A stretch of 64,000 nt of DNA from Solicoccozyma terricola (taxonomy: Eukaryota; Basidiomycota; Tremellomycetes; Filobasidiales; Piskurozymaceae). The stretch is taken from NCBI GenBank assembly GCA_001600875.1, contig BCLD01000018.1, positions 334,084 through 398,083 of the forward strand, read 5' to 3'. The translations under genes and the position numbers were made by a program. This document shows positions 58,184-64,000 of this stretch, piece by piece. Below the pieces are notes generated by a model that worked only from the letters and a program-made list of their open reading frames with translations, was not told the origin of the DNA and ran no database searches. Position 1 is the first letter of the stretch, and each line of letters starts with the position of its first letter.

Positions 58184-61100
58184 TTAACCCAACTTTTTGC
58201 CAAACCCGAGATTCAACTTGATCTTCTTGCTCGTTTCTCTCATGACGTTGCTGAGTGCGTTCGAGGATTTGGGAGCGGCACGTTGCGGGTCCGGTTTTCC
58301 TGGAGGTCCACGCGGTGTCCCTGGCCTTCCACCACTCATCAAACCCGCTAGACCGCCCTCTTCTTCCTCTGCCTCTTCGCGCTGACGCTTCTGGGTCATC
58401 TTCATCGCCACGGCTCCCAAAGCCTCGGGTGAGCTTGCTTTACGGACCTTGAGCTTCAGTCGAGGCGCGGAGCCCGAGGGTGAGCCGAGGCCATCCGGGT
58501 CGATGGGAGACGGTGCGAGGCTGGGAATCGCGCCTAGCAGCGGACTACGGTTCGACTTTGGCGATGCTCCTTCCGATCCATCAGAGTCGGACGCATCGTC
58601 GTAATCAAGTCCCAGACCAGCTGATTTCGGTGCAACCCTCTTTCCGGGACTGATGTTGTCGCTCCGCACCCTCTTGCGCTTTTGACCCGCGTGCACTTCC
58701 ATAGGTGGCTTCGGACCAATCTCTTCGTCGGATTCGGCGTTGAAATAGTCGTCCTCGTTGGAGATTTTCGGCCACGTTTGACTACGCCGCCCGCCCAGGG
58801 GGGGGGGGGGGGGGGAGGAAGGGACCTGGAATCAGCGGTGGGAAGGGAGAGTTGGGTCACGCTCAATACTCACGCATCTTCCGCACTCGTGACATCCTCT
58901 GGTGTCGGTTCATTGTTCTGCTCCCATCTAGTCGTCAAGGCGGTCATGAATGCGCGGAGTGATGGACGTGCGGCTAGCGCCTGAATGCGGCTGTGATACT
59001 GGTCAAAGATGTGGTTGATGACTACTTTCATGTTTTCCTGGTGTCACAAAGGGGTCAGAAAAGGGGTCAGGAGCGGGATCGTTTTTCAACCGGCATTCGG
59101 CTTCACCTTTCGTATAATCTCAAATACCTCGAGGCAAGCGGAGCTAAGCATGTTGTCGCTCGGGCCTTCCGACTCTAGTAGCTCTATCAGCGGTAGAATG
59201 AGATCCTGTTTGGTAAGATGGCGGTGAATGAAGTGGCTACCATTGAGGCACGCTCGGAAAAAGCGCAGGGCGGCTGTGAGGCCCGTGTGTTAGTGAACCG
59301 CGGACCAGTGGCTATGTCAATCGAGCCTCACCATGTCTCAGCGTCTTCTGCTTGAGGTAGAGTAATGTAGCGACCTTTGCGCTGATAGGATGTGAGAGCA
59401 CGAAGAATTGGGCGCGAGTGCTATGTTGGCTGACGAAGAACGCAAGGAGCTCGGCGAGGTGTTGCAGGAGAACAACGTCAGTTAGATTGGTGGGATCAGG
59501 CGATTCTGTGAACAGACGACTGGTCAGACCGGTGGTTTGGCGCGTGACCGGCATCCCTCTCTTGGACCCACTTTTCCAGCTCTTGTAATCTTGTATGGCC
59601 AACATGGGCTCGAACATTGTCCCAACACACTGCTCGTAAAAGTAGACGGCGAACGAGTCTGCGATAGGGCCGTCCCTTTGCGCCTTTTGTAGCTGAATAA
59701 GGCGACGTCAGTTGAACGCAAGTCTTTGCCTCGCCAACCCCCAATACCCACCAAGCCAGCCTCGGGACCGTCTCCGCCGATATCCAACATCGACTTGAGC
59801 GAGTCCGCTATCTGACTCTTGATTCCCAAATCCCGCGATGTCTTCAGCAGCTCCGTGCACTCGATCACCAGTGTTTTTCGCTTCATTTCATTCTCGCGTA
59901 GTGCATGGCTTCGTACCGCGCTCACGTCGTGGTCAAGGATCAACGCCAGCATCTCTGTCGATGCATTGAGCACCTTCATGTCTGTCTGCCGGAACCCCCA
60001 TTCGCAGACGTACAGCAAGCCGCGGTCAACGAGGTTGCGATACAGCTGTAATCGGTTTGGCAGTTGCACGTTCTTGCCCATCAGAACAAGCTGGTGCAGC
60101 AGCATTACCACCTCCCTTCGATGATCATCGTCGACTGCATCGCGAGATGACTCGCCGGCATCAAAGTCGCGAAAAGATATGAAGAGCGCACGAAGGAGGC
60201 TGTCGTTGTTTTGGATGTAGTTGATAATATCCACCTGGTTGAAGAAGAGTAGCGAGTTGAGGATGTTGAACGTAGGGTCGTCGAGAGAGCGGGCGAGGAC
60301 GACGTCCTTGAGATAGAGGAGACGGTAGGTTTGATGAATTTTTGTGCGGATGATCTCGTCCTCGAATTTGATAGGTTCGCGGAAACGTGATGATTCGGAT
60401 AGGAACTGGCGGTAGGAAGCTTTAAGTGTGGGGAATTCCGGGTCGTCTGTGAGGTTTGATTTTGATGTCAGTGGGGGCGGAGGGGCGTCAGTGGGCGCAA
60501 CAAAGCCGGCGGGTTCCCTTACATTCTAATATGCCAACAACGCCAAGGAATAGATCGTCCTGCACCAGGTGCTCGTACATTGTGTTGTCATTCAAGGCAA
60601 CTGATGGGCGGGTGGGTCAAAAAGGAACTCCATGGACAATCGCGGTTGACTTACGAATTGTCTGCATCATCGCGCACAAGATGTGCAGGTCATCCAGGCT
60701 CTCCAAATCCTCGGCCTCGTCGAATACGTGTATCATTTGCTTGATGTAGCCCTGTTGGATGATTGCCCGCGGGGTGGGGGGACGTGAGACGGCGGGTAGC
60801 GGGATGTGGGCGCGCACAACTCACGCTATGCACTAAATACTCGACCGTTCTCTCCCTGCCCAATGGACTTCGTGACTGCATCTTCAGTATGGTATCTTGT
60901 TCTCTGCGAGGAGATGATTAGAGCGTGACCGCGTGTGCAGCTTCATCAGGACCCACTTCAAGTTGCTCAACGTCAAAGGTACTAGCCCGCCTCCATCTCG
61001 TAATGGCTGGGATGACATTCCAACATCATGCTGAGATAGTTGCGGTGACATTGGCGGCGGTGATGACGAGGTGGACAATGGTATTTGACTCTCGTCAAAG

Positions 61101-61954
61101 ACGAGCTGAAGGTGCCGTTGTATTTCCTGAATAAAGTCCCAGATGTCGTTGCAACCTTGAGGGTCTTGGAAGGAGATTGCAACGTCCATGCCGTTCGGTT
61201 CGGTCCAAACGATGAGTGTTTCTGTGGTAAAAATGGGTTAGAGGTTAGGGTATCGTCGCAGAACTAAACACACCCCAACACTCAATCATTTCTCACCTTG
61301 CTGCCGATGGTAGACATCACTCTTTGTCACTCGACTTTTTAACAGGAAAGCATCCACCACGCTGCTTTCCTCTCCGTCTCTGAGAAAACCTCCCGGCTCC
61401 AGTGACGAGCCGCCTACGGCTCCAATTTCGCCGGTGACTCTACCAGTGACTCCCGCCTCAGCAATGCCCTCTGCATTCGTTGGAGTTCCTGGAGGTGGCG
61501 GATCTTCCGGTATTACCACCAGCAACGCTTCATCTTGAGATTCATCGTAGATTCCTTCACAGAAGCCAGTACCAAGGTCTACCCAGGTTTGTTCACGTAG
61601 TTCGTAGACCTGGAGTGTGTGGACTGTGATCAGTTTGTGTGATATCGTTTGTATATGGTGAACGTAACGCACTTTCACTCGCTTCCCAGCTTGACGGCCG
61701 TCTTCCATATCCATATCTCCATCATCCATTATCCTCTGCTGCTGAGTCTGACTCTCGACGCTCATCTGGACTCCCTGTTGCTCCTGCGGAGCTTGGTCAA
61801 TCGGTCCTTCGCCATCCAAGGATGATTCTACTGCTGACGGCTGGGCGGCCACTTGCTGAGATGCCGACGTCGAGGCGGCCGTAGACGGTCCAGCTTCTGC
61901 AGTGGATGCGTCGTCTGCGGACGACCCAGCGTCATGGCTGGTCGTTGATTCCAT
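58184..61954 (-). CDS. PSY2: Protein phosphatase 4 regulatory subunit 3 (Psy2/SMEK)
   Basis: Multi-exon gene. After an acidic/Ser-rich N-terminal extension (MESTTSHDAGSSADD to about residue 95) comes the RanBP/PH-like region: KRVKVYELREQTWVDLGTGF, then SYVVDAFLLKSR-like SSVVDAFLLKSRV and ETLIVWTEPNGMDVAISFQD with CNDIWDFI. The armadillo-like SMK-1 domain follows: ERTVEYLVHSGYIKQMIHVF, LDDLHILCAMMQTI, SYRQFLSESSRFREPIKF, IRTKIHQTYRLLYLKDVVLA, SLLFFNQVDIINYIQNND. The C-terminal tail is basic and Ser/Pro-rich (KRKRVRSDN, NLGFGKKLG). Psy2 targets the Pph3/PP4 phosphatase to substrates such as gamma-H2AX. The last intron holds a sense-strand C18 run. Exon borders between 58880 and 59760 are only approximate. 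Confidence 0.9.
58798..58815 (-). repeat. 18-nt poly-C (sense strand) in a PSY2 intron
   Basis: G18 on the plus strand. On the PSY2 sense strand the C run lies between a CGCTGATTC branch-like site and the GGCGTAG acceptor before the exon reading SQTWPKISNEDDYF. Confidence 0.72.
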
Positions 61955-62200
61955 GCAGAGGTGACGGGGTGGCTGGGGGGAGTTTGGAGTGGGGTTGTGT
62001 CGCCTGTTGTGTCACTGTCGCTGTCGCAGTCTCCGTCGGGGGATATGCTGTTGATATTATGACCCAACATGCCTGGTGACATCCTCGGGCGGGTGGTCAC
62101 ACTTTCTCACGGGGGTCAGTGGCGAAAATACGGGCAGCAAAGCAAGCAAGCTCGTGGGGATGCATACAATCGGCCCTCTGTCTAACGAAAGCACACAGCC
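61955..62200. promoter_or_regulatory. PSY2 upstream region
   Basis: About 246 nt between the PSY2 start and the MCH1-like stop, both minus strand. Holds a CTGTCGC-type short repeat near 62010-62030. No gene was seen. Confidence 0.45.
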
Positions 62201-64000
62201 TCACAGTCTCCACCTCCGTCCAAGCATCATCAGTCCCACAATCGCCATCAACGCGGCGATCGCAGAAGCAACAAATGTAGCGCGGAAACATTCCACGCCG
62301 TAGCACATCGTCGGTGTCGGGGTCTCGGACGTTGTCTCGCCGCCTTGCTTGGCGGCGATCATGCTGTAGACCATCCCAAAGATGTACTGTGTTGATTTTC
62401 ACGCATGAAAACGCGTTAATACGGGAAGATATTCACGCTGGCCTACATCTAAGCTCACCGAGAATATGACCGATCCCAACGCGGAAAAGTACTGCCAATT
62501 CGTTTGTATCAATACGTGATTGTTACCCAGTTCCCCTCCCCCCAGGGGGGGCTTGCACACACAAACACTCACCGAAATCATACCCCAAGCGAGCCCGAAA
62601 TGAGCCGGTCCATAGTGCTTGGAAGTGATTGCTGGGCTGTTGACGGGGTGAGCGACATTCGCCTCAGTCTCCACGGCAACAAACGAAACCCCGCAACCCT
62701 ACACCCACGTCAATGTAAACACCGCTCCATACATTGAACCTACACCGGCGCTAACAACCCACAGTCCTCTCTCCGACGTCATACCCACCCCACCCCAGAT
62801 ATACACCCCAAGCAGGACGGCCATACACCCAGCCGCCAGCGTCGACCTCCTGACGTGTCTACGTGAGCCATCTGTTGGAGGCGGCACGACGGGAGAGAGG
62901 TAGTCTGCGATGGCCCCAGAGAGGAGACGAGCGATGGTGGATGAGAGGGAAAGGATGAGGATGTGGTGGGATCGTAAGGCCAGGGAGGTTTGAGGGGATA
63001 GGGAGTCATCGGGTGGGAGTAAGGAGGTAAGGATGGAGCCGATACTGGAGAGTATCATTTCCGCAGGGCCGATTGCCACCGCTACAATCCATCCAAAGCT
63101 CCAAAACCCGGGATCCTTCAACAACTTGCTCGCAGTCCAATGTACGTGTACGACCTCGTGCAGATGCTTTCTCCTAGCATCCTGTGACTCTTCCCTCGCA
63201 GCCGCATAGAGCGCTTCAGGTCCACCGATAATCAGCGGCGTGTGTTCGGTCGGATTGAGGAGATGGGATGGTGAGTCTGCATAGTCTGGAGTATCGACTT
63301 CCGAGATTTCCTCTGGAGTTTCGGGTAGGTTCTCCACCGACGGCAGAATCCGCATAAATATAGAGGAGAAGATGTTTACGCTTGGTACGAGGATTGCTAG
63401 GAAGGATAGGTATTTCACCGGCTCTAGCTCGACCGACTCGTTCTTGTTGTCGGTCAACGCCTCGAACACCTCTGCTCTTGCGATCGAGGAGAGGAAAAGG
63501 CTGCTCAATCCGATCGCGGCGAGAGGTAGACTGAGGGCGACGGTGGGATGATGTGGAAAGGATAGCGACGCTGTGGTCAATGCTGCGAAATACGAGCCGA
63601 CGGCTGCCATGCCAACGAGGAAATAACAGAATCCGAGGTAAACGTGGAGGAACGGGGTGCCCGCAGGCAGATGTCGGAGGAGGACTGTGAAGATGCCATA
63701 ACCTGTCGCTGCCAGACAGGCGGACACGAGGGATGCGCTGGGGCAAGACCATGATCCGCTAAGCGATCCCGCCGCTCCAATACGACGTCCCGTCATCTGC
63801 ACTCACAACCTCGGGCCTCGCCTATCACACAAGCTTCCAAGCGGAGCAGCCATGAGATATGTACCGCATATCCCCATGATAACAATCGTCTGACCTTCCG
63901 AGGCGCTCAAACCCAACCGTTTAACGATGACCACGCCGTACTGAGGCCAGGCGTATACGCCATTCGCTGTGAGTGAATTTCCAGCAATGCACACGCATGT
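62201..64000 (-). CDS. MCH1: MFS transporter, Mch1/nodulin-like family (5' end outside the window)
   Basis: Partial gene; the C-terminus is inside, the N-terminus lies beyond 64000. Rightmost exons give NGVYAWPQYG, RLGLSASEGQTIVIMGICGT and APLGSLCDRRGPR. The large exon (about 63800-62700) gives LVSACLAATGYGIFTVLLRH, GFCYFLVGMAAVGSYFAALT, a cytosolic loop with ENLPETPEEISEVDTPDY and HTPLIIGG, LKDPGFWSFGWIVAVAIGPA, LSSTIARLLSGAIADYL, and YGAVFTLTWV. The last exons read SKHYGPAHFGLAWGMIS, YFSALGSVIFS, YIFGMVYSMIAAKQGGE and VGLMMLGRRWRL with stop at 62203-62201. The central loop and the TxxLxR type late motif match Mch1 proteins of fungi; substrate unknown. Confidence 0.82.

Overview
This window is a piece of a nuclear chromosome from a fungus, most likely a basidiomycete yeast of the Tremellomycetes type. 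That placement is inferred from intron style and gene content. The genes are dense and intron-rich. Introns are mostly 50-80 nt with GTGAGT-like donors, CTGAC/CTAAC branch sites and CAG/TAG acceptors. There is no prokaryotic operon structure, CRISPR array, insertion sequence, intact transposon or rRNA gene. I count 26 protein-coding loci, all assigned by reading conserved family signatures; no database search was possible.

Layout from left to right. 0-9 kb: a DUF1748 mini-protein, COA6 (minus), two adjacent Fe(II)/2-oxoglutarate dioxygenases (an AlkB-like protein and an Ofd1/Tpa1 homologue), a CoA-binding-fold protein with an 11-nt microexon, and ribosomal protein L35/uL29 (minus). 9-13.5 kb: a PDI-like ER membrane protein and the tRNA pseudouridine synthase DEG1/PUS3 (both minus). 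13.5-17.3 kb: a 3.85-kb AT-rich stretch with no recognisable gene. 17.3-27 kb: ALG12 (minus), CGI121 (KEOPS), the IDH2-type NAD-isocitrate dehydrogenase subunit (minus), glia maturation factor (minus), an SLC1-type lysophosphatidate acyltransferase and PAPS reductase. 27-41.5 kb: SVP26/TEX261 (minus), PEX7, a WW/FF-domain TCERG1/URN1-like protein (minus), a DCAF4-like WD40 protein, a TOK1-type two-pore K+ channel (minus), and a RAX1-like RGS/membrane protein whose frame is broken in several places. 41.5-64 kb: ORM1/ORMDL (minus), an uncharacterised membrane protein (minus), an Aco2/AcoB-type aconitase, a PXA-domain protein (minus), a monocarboxylate-transporter-like MFS protein, a DH-PH RhoGEF with one suspicious extra base, the PP4 regulatory subunit 3 (minus) and an MCH1-like MFS transporter running off the right edge (minus).

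The genes are housekeeping functions: secretory pathway and lipid metabolism, mitochondria, RNA processing and signalling. They do not form an obvious cluster or a novel system. The most notable sequence-level signals are: (i) long poly-C runs that sit, on the sense strand, exactly in the polypyrimidine tract of several introns; (ii) reading-frame breaks in the RAX1-like gene and in the RhoGEF; (iii) the AT-rich ORF-free gap; and (iv) repeated TCACGTGA palindromes close upstream of start codons, including the PAPS reductase gene. A 120-N gap lies at 42775-42894 and an NN at 54378-54379, both beside C/G homopolymers, so some homopolymer lengths and indels may be assembly artefacts.
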